Program-made: the position numbers and the translations under genes
Shown here: positions 37,555-47,557 of the stretch, piece after piece
Layout: each line of letters opens with the position of its first letter
Numbering within the stretch: the first letter of the stretch is position 1
The notes under the pieces: generated by a model
The model's input: only the letters and a program-made list of their open reading frames with translations
What the model was told of the DNA's origin: nothing
Databases searched by the model: none
From: Spraguea lophii
Lineage: Eukaryota; Microsporidia; Spragueidae
Direction of reading: 5' to 3'
NCBI GenBank assembly: GCA_001887945.1
Contig: LDOQ01000066.1
Location: 170,800 to 234,799 of the forward strand
Length of the DNA: 64,000 bases

Positions 37555-39567
37555 TTAAATGTAATATTTTAATAATTGCAAGGTAGTATTTTCTATTATT
37601 GGTTTTATTTTGTTATATAACAATTTAATACTATCTTTTAGAGTAGTATCATCAAAATTACTATCATTACAATTCTGACAATAAATTTCTAATGATTCTA
37701 AAAAATAGTTAATTTCATCTCTTCCATTATCTTTATTCTGAAAAATACAAAATAATATTTTATCAAGGTTCTTATTAATATTTCTTCTCAATAAATCTAC
37801 ACCATTATATTTTAAATCCGTCCAATATTTTTCTATAACCTCATAATAAAAATAGAAATAAAATTGTTGAATCAATAAATAATACTTTGTGGATAAATTT
37901 CTCTTTTTAAGGTTTAAAAGAAGTTTTTCCATACGCTTAAATCTCCAAAGAAATTTAAATACTTCAACGAGTTTTAATATTATTTCCTTCCCTATAATAA
38001 TATCAATGGGATAAGAAACTCTGTAAAACAATGTAATATATTCCCAGCTATTATTATCCATTATATATATACCCAAATCTTTAGAAATATCATTTCTTTT
38101 AAAAGATGAATCTATTGCAGAGTCTAATACTGTTGATATACTTCTAGAACAGAATGAACTTTTTATATTAAAAACCAAAGCCTCTATAAAATCTCCTCTG
38201 CTACATAAAAATGTTCTTTTGAAAAAATCCAAATATTCCGATGCCTTATAATCATAGATTAATAATCTCATAACAATACCAGTAATATAATTGTTAATAT
38301 TTTCTATTTCTTTTTCTAAATTGATAGATAATATATCTATACCATTTAAATTTATTATTTTATCGTTATTTTTATTATCTTCGAATTTAAATATATCTTC
38401 AGAAAAGCCATCATTTTCTATGTTTTTATTTTCAATATTGATATCATTGCTTATATTTTGTTCTAAACCTTTATTGGTGTTATAAATTATACTATATCCC
38501 ATATGTTTTAATAACAATATACATTTACCTATATATAGAATATCCTCAGCTGTTTTATGTGTTAAAAAGAAAGGAATTAACGAATAATTTATAGAAAATC
38601 TATTCCAAAATTCTACATCATTATTTGTTTCTGTTACAAAAAATTCATTATCCAATGTATTATAAAATATCCAACTATTAATTTTATCATTGATAGTATA
38701 AGAACATGAAATAATAATTTCATCGATTATATTAAAATTATAATCTTTCTTTTGATTGACGTATAATTTTCTACTGAAATTATTTTTTGAAAATGAATAA
38801 TTGTTATTTGCTTCTAAGTATAAGCTACAATTATAATTCTGATAATAATTTTTTATAAATGAAAATGGATTTATAGGATTTTCTTTGAAGAAGAGAGCTA
38901 TCTGATTAAGTATTTCTAAATTTTTAATCTCTTCTTGGATTCCAATATAAAAAACCAATAGAATATTTTTTTGTTCTATTACAGCATTTTCATAATCTGT
39001 TAATTTCTTTCTTAATACAGAATTAAATGCCAAGGAATAAGTAGATTTTATCTCCATAGTTTTTAATTTTGTATATAATTTGCCTGACTCATAAATATAT
39101 TTTAATAATTCACTTTCACATTTATTTGTTGACGAGCATGGTGGTACCTGTCCTAATGCCAACATTTTAAAATTCACAGTATCACAATACACATTATTTA
39201 TCTCTGGTATTTTTTTATTTCCATCAATATATTCCATAGGGGTTATATTATCCTCTTCAAAATATTCCTCCTCATTTTGTTTGTTTATCTCATCACCTGA
39301 ATTATTTTTAGATTTATTACTCTCCTCTTCAAAAATTATAGATCTCTCTCTTCTTAGCTCTTCTGATTTAAGCATAACAAATAATATTTTTTTATCAATT
39401 TTACTAAGTTTCTTTTTTATTTTAAATGTTGACAAATAATCATCAACATTATTATTACCTTCTTCTTTACTGCTATAACTTTGAATATACCGTAAAAATT
39501 TACTTGATGGTACTTTTTCATATTGCTTGAAATATTCATGCGCAAGATTATATATTTTATCTTTCAT
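37555..39567 (-). CDS. Gamma-tubulin complex component (Spc97/Spc98, GCP2/3-like)
   Basis: A 670-residue gamma-tubulin complex protein, which with gamma-tubulin nucleates microtubules at the spindle plaque. The grip1 part is clear at residues 450-560: FLCSRGDFIEALVF (family FLLGQGDFI), STVLDSAIDSSF (family LESAIRxT), YITLFYRVSYPIDIII (family LxYxVxxPLxxII), and FKFLWRFKRMEKLL (family FxFLWRLKRVE). The N-terminal grip1 motif is seen in LLKYIYESGKLYTKLKTMEI followed by AFNSVLRKKLTDY. Whether it is the GCP2 (Spc97) or GCP3 (Spc98) member I cannot decide. It is shorter than yeast and animal members, as usual in microsporidia. Confidence 0.82.
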   Translation of the reverse strand: MKDKIYNLAHEYFKQYEKVPSSKFLRYIQSYSSKEEGNNNVDDYLSTFKIKKKLSKIDKKILFVMLKSEELRRERSIIFEEESNKSKNNSGDEINKQNEEEYFEEDNITPMEYIDGNKKIPEINNVYCDTVNFKMLALGQVPPCSSTNKCESELLKYIYESGKLYTKLKTMEIKSTYSLAFNSVLRKKLTDYENAVIEQKNILLVFYIGIQEEIKNLEILNQIALFFKENPINPFSFIKNYYQNYNCSLYLEANNNYSFSKNNFSRKLYVNQKKDYNFNIIDEIIISCSYTINDKINSWIFYNTLDNEFFVTETNNDVEFWNRFSINYSLIPFFLTHKTAEDILYIGKCILLLKHMGYSIIYNTNKGLEQNISNDINIENKNIENDGFSEDIFKFEDNKNNDKIINLNGIDILSINLEKEIENINNYITGIVMRLLIYDYKASEYLDFFKRTFLCSRGDFIEALVFNIKSSFCSRSISTVLDSAIDSSFKRNDISKDLGIYIMDNNSWEYITLFYRVSYPIDIIIGKEIILKLVEVFKFLWRFKRMEKLLLNLKKRNLSTKYYLLIQQFYFYFYYEVIEKYWTDLKYNGVDLLRRNINKNLDKILFCIFQNKDNGRDEINYFLESLEIYCQNCNDSNFDDTTLKDSIKLLYNKIKPIIENTTLQLLKYYI

Positions 39568-39852
39568 GTAAGGAGAAATAAATTTTTATTTTTTAAAATT
39601 TAATTTGAAAAAGGAAAAGAACGTAGAAAATGAATATAGAACATAAAAACAGAAAGAAGAAATAAATAAAAGATATTATAAAAGTTAAATAAAACATGTA
39701 AATGAATATAGTTATAATAAAAAAATATAAATATAATATAAAATAAAACAGTGGACCTCTATGACTTTAAAAGAAGAACAAGGAAACTCTCTTGAACCAA
39801 GAATAAAAATAATAAAAAATATAATTAAAATATTATTTTTTTAATAAATAAT
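39568..39852. other. Intergenic, no gene seen
   Basis: A-rich spacer between two co-oriented genes; nothing identified. Confidence 0.4.
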
Positions 39853-41109
39853 TTATTTCTCTAATAAATATTTTGTTTCATTAGGATTACCTATAATTTT
39901 TATTCTATCTTTTATTTGATATGATATTTCTGCAATATCTTTATTAACTTTAAAACATCCAAATATTTTTATACTTTTAATTTTTGGTAGCTTAATAATC
40001 TCATGTATTAGATTATTATCCACTTCTTTATTCCACGAGATATCAATGCTTATTAAAGATTTTAAATTTTTTATTTTTTCTAATTCTTCATATTTTAAAT
40101 TTAAACATGAGATATCCAGATGTTCTATTTCACCAGAAGGTAATTTATTCCAATTAAAACAATTTCTAAGAATTAACGTCTTAATATTTTTTATATCGAA
40201 ATATTCTATATCGGATATTCCAGAAATATCTAAATACTCTAAATCCATATTCTTTATTTGATCTATTATATAACTATCTTTATTTATGTTAGGTGTATTT
40301 TTTAAAGATATCTTTTTTAATAAATTTATATTTTTCATATTTTTAAAAAAATTATCTGAAATTTGTGTTTCATCTACAAATAAATTTTTTACACTTATTT
40401 TTAATTCTGCTTTTTCAGAGAGATTATAACAATATGATAAATTCAATTCATCCAACTTTTCCATTTTATTTATCTTTTTGATAAAATCATCGTTTATTTT
40501 TGAATACGAAAGGTTTAACACCTTTACTTTAGGAATAATAAAATCATAAATAAGATATCCACCTGATATTTTCAAATATTCTAAATTATCCATTCCTTTA
40601 AGAATATCAGACAATCTATCTGGAGTAAGCTGTCCACAATGGTTAAGTTCAAAATGTTTTATATTTTTTTTATTTTCATTAAAATTTCTATCTGAATGCG
40701 CGCATTTAGAAATTAATGAAGATACGTATTCATTTTCAAGAATCATAGAACTATCGTATATTATTATTTTTGATGTAGGATTGTTTAATAGATAATAAAA
40801 ATAGAAACTATTCATCATTCGTTGTCTGCTTAAAAAAGAAGATATTTCTAAAATATTTTCATCTGTAAGATTATATTGAGTAAGATTTTCCAAAATTTTT
40901 TTTATTGCCAAATCTTTAAGAGAACTATTTGCTTTTAAATTCATCAATTCTATAGGCTGTTTGTATTTTATTCTTTTTACAATTTTTGTTGTGGATTTTT
41001 TGCTAACAAAACTACTTTCTTCTGAAGATCGTTTTAATGCTATAATATTAATACCCTCTTCTTGAATAAAAGCAGATAATGCACTTCGCGGTCCTTTGAT
41101 ATTTTTCAT
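39853..41109 (-). CDS. RAD7: RAD7-like excision repair LRR protein
   Basis: A 418-residue protein matching yeast Rad7, part of the Rad7-Rad16 complex of global nucleotide excision repair, with F-box/LRR build. The N-terminus KGPRSALSAFIQEEGINI is the Rad7 signature (KGPxSALTQFLREEGI). Leucine-rich repeats of the amino-acid-cysteine type follow from about residue 140 (LKVLNLSYSKINDDFI, LDELNLSYCYNLSE, SIDISWNKEVDNNLI). TCTCCC lies directly before the ATG. Together with RAD4 at 27464 it suggests a retained damage-recognition module. No RAD16 lies in this window. Confidence 0.82.
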   Translation of the reverse strand: MKNIKGPRSALSAFIQEEGINIIALKRSSEESSFVSKKSTTKIVKRIKYKQPIELMNLKANSSLKDLAIKKILENLTQYNLTDENILEISSFLSRQRMMNSFYFYYLLNNPTSKIIIYDSSMILENEYVSSLISKCAHSDRNFNENKKNIKHFELNHCGQLTPDRLSDILKGMDNLEYLKISGGYLIYDFIIPKVKVLNLSYSKINDDFIKKINKMEKLDELNLSYCYNLSEKAELKISVKNLFVDETQISDNFFKNMKNINLLKKISLKNTPNINKDSYIIDQIKNMDLEYLDISGISDIEYFDIKNIKTLILRNCFNWNKLPSGEIEHLDISCLNLKYEELEKIKNLKSLISIDISWNKEVDNNLIHEIIKLPKIKSIKIFGCFKVNKDIAEISYQIKDRIKIIGNPNETKYLLEK

Positions 41110-41298
41110 GGGAGAGTTAATTTTTTAAAAATTAAAGAAAGTCAATTTTCTAATCAAAATAAAATATTTTTTTAATAAAATAATAATTATACACCAACAG
41201 TAAATTTTATACATTAACAAATAAAAATAAAGAAAACTAATTTAAAATTCAGTTTAAACATAATAAAAATATTTTTATTAATATTTCATTTCTTAAAC

Positions 41299-41850
41299 TT
41301 ATAAATCTTTAACTTCTTCTATTACACCACAATCAACAATTTTTACATCAACGACCGGTTTATCCATCCTATTGGTCTCCACTTTTGAAATATCATAAAT
41401 ATATTTCATTCCTTTAACAACCTCACCAAAAACCACATGTTTACCATCCAACCAAGAACATTCCTTTACTGTAATAAAAAATTGTGATCCATTGGTATCA
41501 GGACCTGCATTAGCCATAGATATGACACCTTTCTTATGTTTATGGTTAAAATTTTCATCTTCAAATCTATCTCCATAAATAGATAATCCACCAGTTCCAT
41601 TAAAATTTGTAATATCACCACCCTGTATCATAAATTTTTTTATAACCCTATGAAATATACTATTTTTATATGAATGATTTTTATAGCCATTAATAAAACT
41701 AATAAAATTTTTAACAGTTTTTGGAACATCGTCATACAAATTAATTTCAATACGTTTAACTACATTATTTTTTTCTTCAGGAGAAAAATATGAAATATTA
41801 AAATATACTCTTGTTGCTAAACAGGAAATAAAAAAAAGAAAATAATTCAT
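41299..41850 (-). CDS. Secretory-pathway cyclophilin (peptidyl-prolyl isomerase)
   Basis: A 183-residue cyclophilin with an N-terminal signal peptide ([17 protein letters not shown]), similar to cyclophilin B, assisting protein folding in the ER or acting outside the cell. Catalytic and drug-binding residues are present: [14 protein letters not shown] (Arg and Phe/Met/Gln), [18 protein letters not shown], and [12 protein letters not shown] with the conserved Trp and His. No ER-retention tail (HDEL-like) is seen; it ends EVKDL, so it may be secreted. TATCCTTA precedes the ATG. Confidence 0.93.
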   Translation of the reverse strand: MNYFLFFISCLATRVYFNISYFSPEEKNNVVKRIEINLYDDVPKTVKNFISFINGYKNHSYKNSIFHRVIKKFMIQGGDITNFNGTGGLSIYGDRFEDENFNHKHKKGVISMANAGPDTNGSQFFITVKECSWLDGKHVVFGEVVKGMKYIYDISKVETNRMDKPVVDVKIVDCGVIEEVKDL

Positions 41851-42035
41851 TAAGGATAAAAAATATTTAATTTTTAAATTAAAAAAAAATAAAATATTAA
41901 ATTTATTTAAAAAATTAAAAATATTTAATTACGGTGATCAATAGATAATTATTACTGTTATTATTATTTATTTATTTAATTAATTTATTAATAACTATAT
42001 ATAAGATAAATTAATATTAATAATGGTTTTATTAT
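41851..42035. other. Intergenic, no gene seen
   Basis: A/T-only runs; nothing identified. Confidence 0.4.
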
Positions 42036-42213
42036 AAGGGGGCATGCTCCATACACAAAATCCTAACACTCTGGAGCATAAGATAAGATAATATCGATTC
42101 ATATATGTAATGAAATCAGTTAATACGAGTTTAAATATAGTTTAAGAAATTAAATATCATGAAGCAAGGTACTTTGTAATCAGTCAGGAAACTTTGATAA
42201 ACAAAGTTTCATT
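42036..42213 (+). mobile_element. SINE-like element, 5'-truncated copy
   Basis: Plus-strand 3' third of the repeat. ACAAAATCCTAACACTCTGGAGCATAAG is nearly identical to the intact copy, and the end is AACTTTGATAAACAAAGTTTCATT followed by an A-rich tail (42214-42226). The hairpin region is diverged. Probably of intermediate age. Confidence 0.82.
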
Positions 42214-42226
42214 TTTTAAAAAAAAG

Positions 42227-42701
42227 ATTTCATTATACTTAAGATATCAGTTGATTAAATAATTCTCTGCTAATTACATATTCCAAGATCTTTAATTTAT
42301 GAACAAATCTATTATTAATAAACACAACCATAACATTAAAATTTTTAAAATAAAACTTGTAACAAAAAAGTTCAAAATTAAAATAATAATAAAACATTAT
42401 AATTGGAATATAGAAAATAATAAAATAATAATCGTAATAATAATTGAATGAAGGATTTTCTTCTCCTCTGATAAAAAATAAATAAATATGTTTAATAAGA
42501 AATATTTGATTAAAATGAAATATTACTTTTATATATAAACATTAAACATTTTTATTATAATATACCACTATAATAACTATAATCTATTATATTATGATAC
42601 ATATTCTTATTCTAGTATAATCATAACTTTCATTAAAATAATTTTAAAGGAAAAAAGATGAATATTTAATTATAAAATAAAATAAACTATGTTTACCCTT
42701 T
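42227..42701. other. Intergenic, no gene seen
   Basis: AT-rich; TTTACCCTTT directly before 42702 is a start signal. Confidence 0.45.
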
Positions 42702-43904
42702 ATGAAATCTTTTAATGAAAGCTATGATTTAGTGTCCAATATAAATAAAATCCACAAAGATTTAGAACCAAATATTTTACAAACACATTTAAACAAACTA
42801 AGTTTAGAACAAACAGAAATAGATGATAAAATATTAAAAGATTTTATAAAGAATGAAAAATATTATATCTCCATTTTAAAAAATTATGATGGTGTTACTC
42901 AAGTGGTAAAAGATATTAAAAAATTATTAAAAAATCAGAAAGATTCTTTGGAGTATAAAGAAATAGATTCTTTTATAGATAAAAAAAAGGTTGAAATGTT
43001 TAAACAGGTGATGAATCAGTTTGTAGATGATATGGATAGATTTATAACGGAAAAAAGATATTTGGTGGATTATGATACATTTAAAATGAATAATAAAACT
43101 ATTTTGGTGGTAATATCCAATGATCTTATATTTTTAGGGGAAAAAGATGAAATAAAATATAATTTATTGGATGGAATGTATAAAAGTATGGTTAAAATGT
43201 CAGCTCATAAAAATAAATTAATAATAAAATTACCGAATAAAGAATATATTATGACAAAAACATTTTCTGCAGTAGAAAATATTTTAAGTGCATTTGAAGA
43301 AATATCACATTTTAAAATAGAAAATAAAATAAAATCTAAAATAGATAATGATTACATAGAATATTTAGTAGAAACAGAAAATTATGAAGAATTAAAAAAT
43401 ATAAAATTTCAAGGTAAAAAAATCCTACCTAGAAAAATTTACGATGAAAAAGATCTTCTGCTTTGGAGCGAAATAGAACAACAAGAATTTTTCAGTCTCC
43501 TAGATAAAATACTCTTAGAAAATTTCCAAAATAGAATTAAACACATAAATAAAGATATTACCACCACAGCATTAATATCAGAATCATTTGATATTTTTTA
43601 TGAATTTTTCCATCAAGAAATAAATCTTATAAAAGAATTAAAAATTAATGAACCATTGGTTATCACCGTAAGAAGACAATTAATATTCCTGATAGATTTC
43701 CTATCTAAAAGAATATTTTTTAAAAGAAATAAAAAACAAAAAATAACATTTTATATTAAATTAATGGAAGACAAATTACAATGGGATGGAAATAGTTTTA
43801 AACATCTTTTAAAAATCATAGATCCTTTAAGAGAAGAATTCTATAATAAAAAATTTATTGAATCATTGGAACTATTAGATAGATTGATAACAGAATATCA
43901 GTAA
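42702..43904 (+). CDS. EXO84: Exo84-like exocyst subunit
   Basis: A 400-residue protein with an N-terminal helical coiled-coil region (about 1-105), a PH-like domain (about 115-205: TILVVISNDLIFLGEKDEI, then KLIIKLPNKEYIM and the closing helix SAVENILSAFEEI), and a helical C-terminal half. This order is that of Exo84, an exocyst subunit that tethers secretory vesicles to the plasma membrane. It is roughly half the length of yeast Exo84. No single motif is diagnostic, so another PH-containing vesicle protein is possible. TTTACCCTTT directly precedes the ATG. Confidence 0.5.
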   Translation: MKSFNESYDLVSNINKIHKDLEPNILQTHLNKLSLEQTEIDDKILKDFIKNEKYYISILKNYDGVTQVVKDIKKLLKNQKDSLEYKEIDSFIDKKKVEMFKQVMNQFVDDMDRFITEKRYLVDYDTFKMNNKTILVVISNDLIFLGEKDEIKYNLLDGMYKSMVKMSAHKNKLIIKLPNKEYIMTKTFSAVENILSAFEEISHFKIENKIKSKIDNDYIEYLVETENYEELKNIKFQGKKILPRKIYDEKDLLLWSEIEQQEFFSLLDKILLENFQNRIKHINKDITTTALISESFDIFYEFFHQEINLIKELKINEPLVITVRRQLIFLIDFLSKRIFFKRNKKQKITFYIKLMEDKLQWDGNSFKHLLKIIDPLREEFYNKKFIESLELLDRLITEYQ

Positions 43905-44151
43905 ATAAATAATGTTTATATTTTTATTGTTTATATGAATAAGTAATTAATTAATTATAATATAAGTGTTATATGAATAAATAATTAATTATAAGTAATT
44001 ATATGAGTGTTATATTACGAATAGTTAGTCATAATATAATATATTATTTATCATTTCTTCTTTTAAAATAATAATAAATACTAAATAAAAATATTTTTAC
44101 TTCTTATATAACCTATATCGAATATAAATATATAATTTTGAAAAATAACAT

Positions 44152-44583
44152 TTATTTAACCAACACTTCATTTGCTTTTGTTTTTAAATTCTCCACAAAT
44201 ATTTTATCAAAGATAATAATTTTCTTTTCTTTTTTCCAATTGATATGATCAAATACTTCTATTTCCCTTTCTCCATATTCCATATTATTTACTTGTATGA
44301 ATTGTTGTAGAATTATAGAATATTTATAATCTCTTTTAAGTAAAGCTATATAAGCTTTTATTTGTATATCTGATCCTGTAATATTATAGAAAATATAAAA
44401 TAATGTATCTTCGTGTACTTTATTAAAATTTATATCCACATTAACATTAATATCATAACATCTGGGTAAGAATGTACATGTGTTATTATAATCAAAAAGA
44501 GGAAATGATGGTAATTCTCTACATTCTAAAGATTCTTTTATACCCATTATTTCATCAGAACTTTCACTCACTATATCTTCCAT
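44152..44583 (-). CDS. NOT2/NOT3/NOT5-type NOT-box protein
   Basis: A 143-residue protein made almost wholly of the C-terminal NOT box found in NOT2 and NOT3/5, which joins the two in the CCR4-NOT scaffold. Key parts are EDTLFYIFYNITGSDIQIKA (family LFYxFYxxPG), LLKRDYKYSIILQQFI (family L..R.WRYHK.L..W) and the end WKKEKKIIIFDKIFVENL. The long N-terminal regions of yeast NOT2/NOT5 are absent. The start is the Met directly after TTACCCTA. It goes with the CAF1 deadenylase at 6267. Confidence 0.75.
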   Translation of the reverse strand: MEDIVSESSDEIMGIKESLECRELPSFPLFDYNNTCTFLPRCYDINVNVDINFNKVHEDTLFYIFYNITGSDIQIKAYIALLKRDYKYSIILQQFIQVNNMEYGEREIEVFDHINWKKEKKIIIFDKIFVENLKTKANEVLVK

Positions 44584-44585
44584 TA

Positions 44586-44588
44586 GGG
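44586..44588 (-). promoter_or_regulatory. CCC start signal of the NOT-box gene
   Basis: TTACCCTA on the minus strand, two bases before the ATG. Confidence 0.55.
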
Positions 44589-44800
44589 TAAGCAATATTT
44601 ATTTATAAGAAATAAAATAAAAGAAGAATGAAAATAAGATAATTGATGTAAATAAATAATATATTATGAATATTTGATGAATATTTATTATTTTGTTTGT
44701 TTGTTTTAGTTTAATTTATTTATTTTTGTTTAAGTTTATATTATATCATATTTCTTTGTTTTTGTTTCATTCATATTCTTAGATTTTACTTTCACATCTA

Positions 44801-44864
44801 CTTTATTACCTTCTTATCATACTTCCACTCTATTTCCATCTTTATTACCTTCTTATCATACTTC
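44801..44864. repeat. 25-bp direct repeat in a pyrimidine-rich tract
   Basis: The 25-base sequence at 44801-44825 recurs exactly at 44840-44864 (39-base period), inside a T/C-rich stretch 70-135 bases upstream of the SAPS-like gene. It may be a duplicated upstream control element or simple slippage. Confidence 0.7.
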
Positions 44865-44934
44865 GATAATCATTATTTGTTGATGCAAACAAATTTTAAA
44901 AATAACTTTTTGTTTAAATAATTTTTATGCCATA

Positions 44935-47130
44935 ATGAAAGAAAAGGAAGAAGATACTTCTTTGGAAATATATGTGCTTATTAAATATTTAGGTTCAAAA
45001 TATACTGTGGATAGTATATTAAGTATTATAGAACAGGATGAAAATATAATTAATAAATTTGTAGTGCATCATAAAAAAATATTTCAATATTTAGAAGAGC
45101 AAATGGTAGAAGAGATAAATGTATTTTCTACTGAAATAGAAAAATATAATGAAGATAGGCTTAAAATTAATAGTGGTGTAAATATTTTAAATAAGCAAGA
45201 TGAGAGTATAGAAGAAAGTGGTAATGATGAAAATATAAAATCTATTTTAAGGCCACCAAAAACTAAAAATGAATCGTATAAAACAGTAACACTTCTTTTA
45301 AATTTACTTACAACCAAAGATAAAAATATTTTAAAAATGATGTTGAGAAATAATTTTTTAGAAATATTATGTAAGAAAATATATACAAACATAAATAGAA
45401 ATATAGAAGTAATAGTAGAACTCTTAACAACAACATATCAATTGTTGGTATTGGAACAGAAAGAAATATTTTTAAATAAGTTATACAATCTCGGATTTTT
45501 TCATCTTATAACATCTAAAATAGAACCAGGTGTTATATCTTTTTTTGAAGAAATTTTTAAATATGTTGATATTAATACTGAGAGGTTGAATAACGAGAAA
45601 GATAATAATAAAGATTTTAAAGAATATAATACTCCATATGAGATTAGAAGAAAACAGTTTGATAGAGAAATAGAATATAAACCAAAAAAATTAATGAAGT
45701 TAAAAGCAAATATAAATCATTATACCGTAGAATTTAAAGTGCATAAAAAAATATATAATTTTCTTAGAGAAAATAATTTGTTATATTTTATAAATAATGA
45801 TTATAACGTTTTAATGGATCGTTTAATATATTATCACTTTAAATCTATTAGTGAGAGTAAGAATGATGGTTTACATATTGATAATACACAAACATATACA
45901 TTAGGTAATAGTTTATCAAACAATACCTTTGATATGTTATTAAGTGCTATATTTAACAATGTTAATACCAATGTTTTAAATATTTTAATTTTATTATTAG
46001 AAAGCACTACAGATAGAATATTAATTAGAAGAATACTTTCTAAATTCGATTTATTTTATTTTATTGCTGATTTAAAGGATATTTTTATAGTGGAGAAAAT
46101 AAAAATTTTAAGAAGATATCATACTCTATTACAAAATATTAGAACTGATGATAATATATTGGATATTACAGTATTTTATAATTATTTAGAGAAGGATAAA
46201 ATAATAAGAAGTACATTAGAAGTAATAAAAATAGAAGATAAATATTTATCCAGTAGTTGTTGTAAAATAAAACATACTGAGATTCAATCAAGTAATAACC
46301 AACAATCAACATTTAGTTTAACAGATTTTACTCTGCCAAAAACAATTAATGAAGATTCTAATATTATCGAATCATTAGTTCAAAACAATGAAGAATCTAA
46401 TATAACTCATACTGTTCCTAATTCAAATATAATAGAATATGAGCTTGATAATATCAAAGAAAATAAATTTAACTGTGTCCTTGCTCATAGTTTTAGTTTA
46501 GATGGATTAATATTGTTTTCTAATTTATTTATGAACGGTCAGAAAGAAATGATGTATAGAATTAGTTATTTGATTTTAATAAGAGAATTAGATAGAAAGT
46601 TAAAAATACATAAATGTATAAAAGAAGATAGAGAACTATCTTGTTATAGCCTAAAGAGTGTAGGATATTTTTTTGAGTATTATTATCAAAATTTTGTAGA
46701 ATATTTACAAAGAAATACATATAACATTAGTAAGATATTATTTTTTAAAACCAATAAAACAGAAAAAGATATTCCTAATGGTATAGAAGATAATAAAGAA
46801 AATATAAAAAATAAAAGAAAGAATGTTTATGATACCAATGAGGAATTAGAATCTAATGAAGATTCTGAAGAAGAAATAATAGTTAAAAGAAAACATAATA
46901 TCAATAAGGATTCAATTATAGAAGATGTATCCTCATTATATAAAAATACACAAGAAGAAAATATTAACAATAATTCTAATATACAAAATGAAAATATAAA
47001 AGATTCTCTAAATGAAGAAGATATCTTAATAGATGATAAGAAAATATCAGATAGTATAGATTTTTCATATAACGATGATAATGAGATATTTAAAAGAATG
47101 AAAAAATTATTTAAAAATAATGAAGAATAG
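44935..47130 (+). CDS. SAPS-domain-like phosphatase regulator (tentative)
   Basis: A 731-residue helical protein. Its first 200 residues follow the SAPS (Sit4-associated / PP6 regulatory subunit) pattern: TVDSILSIIEQDENIINKF and KIFQYLEEQMVEEI resemble TLEELLDEDDILQE..KLIDFL; KNILKMMLRNNFLEILCKKI and VELLTTTYQLLVLEQKEIFL resemble the repeat that includes LNEQKL. The middle continues as alpha-helical repeats. The tail (about 610-731) is acidic and low-complexity. SAPS proteins bind Sit4/PP6-type phosphatases. The match is by pattern only, and other helical-repeat scaffolds are possible. It ends 17 bases before SmB. Confidence 0.45.
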   Translation: MKEKEEDTSLEIYVLIKYLGSKYTVDSILSIIEQDENIINKFVVHHKKIFQYLEEQMVEEINVFSTEIEKYNEDRLKINSGVNILNKQDESIEESGNDENIKSILRPPKTKNESYKTVTLLLNLLTTKDKNILKMMLRNNFLEILCKKIYTNINRNIEVIVELLTTTYQLLVLEQKEIFLNKLYNLGFFHLITSKIEPGVISFFEEIFKYVDINTERLNNEKDNNKDFKEYNTPYEIRRKQFDREIEYKPKKLMKLKANINHYTVEFKVHKKIYNFLRENNLLYFINNDYNVLMDRLIYYHFKSISESKNDGLHIDNTQTYTLGNSLSNNTFDMLLSAIFNNVNTNVLNILILLLESTTDRILIRRILSKFDLFYFIADLKDIFIVEKIKILRRYHTLLQNIRTDDNILDITVFYNYLEKDKIIRSTLEVIKIEDKYLSSSCCKIKHTEIQSSNNQQSTFSLTDFTLPKTINEDSNIIESLVQNNEESNITHTVPNSNIIEYELDNIKENKFNCVLAHSFSLDGLILFSNLFMNGQKEMMYRISYLILIRELDRKLKIHKCIKEDRELSCYSLKSVGYFFEYYYQNFVEYLQRNTYNISKILFFKTNKTEKDIPNGIEDNKENIKNKRKNVYDTNEELESNEDSEEEIIVKRKHNINKDSIIEDVSSLYKNTQEENINNNSNIQNENIKDSLNEEDILIDDKKISDSIDFSYNDDNEIFKRMKKLFKNNEE

Positions 47131-47147
47131 AATAATTATATTTACCC

Positions 47148-47390
47148 ATGGGAAAAAAAGAATTAAATAAATTTTTAAATTATAGAATAAGGATATTTTC
47201 AAGGGAAAATATAGAATATGAAGGAGAACTATTAGCAGTAGATGATAATATGAATATAATATTAAACAATACAGATAAAATTATTAAAATAAAAAAAGAA
47301 AAAATTATAAATATAGGGCTTGTAGTTTTTAGAGGAGAATATATAACAAAATATGCAATTGTATCACCACCAGAACCTAAGCCTAATTAA
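47148..47390 (+). CDS. SMB1: Sm core protein SmB
   Basis: An 80-residue Sm protein of the spliceosomal snRNP ring. The Sm1 motif reads YEGELLAVDDNMNIIL, with the conserved Gly, Asp and Asn. The Sm2 motif reads GLVVFRGEYITKYAIVSPPEP, whose VRGE-like core and following PP are as in SmB (LVLLRGENLVSMTVEGPP). The proline-rich tail of animal SmB is absent. TTTACCC touches the ATG. The upstream gene ends 17 bases before, so its promoter must lie in that gene. Confidence 0.85.
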   Translation: MGKKELNKFLNYRIRIFSRENIEYEGELLAVDDNMNIILNNTDKIIKIKKEKIINIGLVVFRGEYITKYAIVSPPEPKPN

Positions 47391-47557
47391 AATACTTAAT
47401 AAATTAATTTTTATATAATACATTTTATAAATCTTTATAATTAATAAATAAAGATAATACAATTTATTCTCTGGAATTTCCCACTCTCACAAATTTTCCA
47501 TTTCTAAATTTTTATAGCTTTAAATGGTTTAGAAATTAAATGATATACTAAAAATTC
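47391..47557. other. Intergenic, no gene seen
   Basis: Short spacer before a repeat copy. Confidence 0.4.

Noticed and set aside
39761..39844. 27-codon open frame (MTLKEEQGNS...)
   Set aside because: Too short, no start signal, and it does not match any small ribosomal protein.
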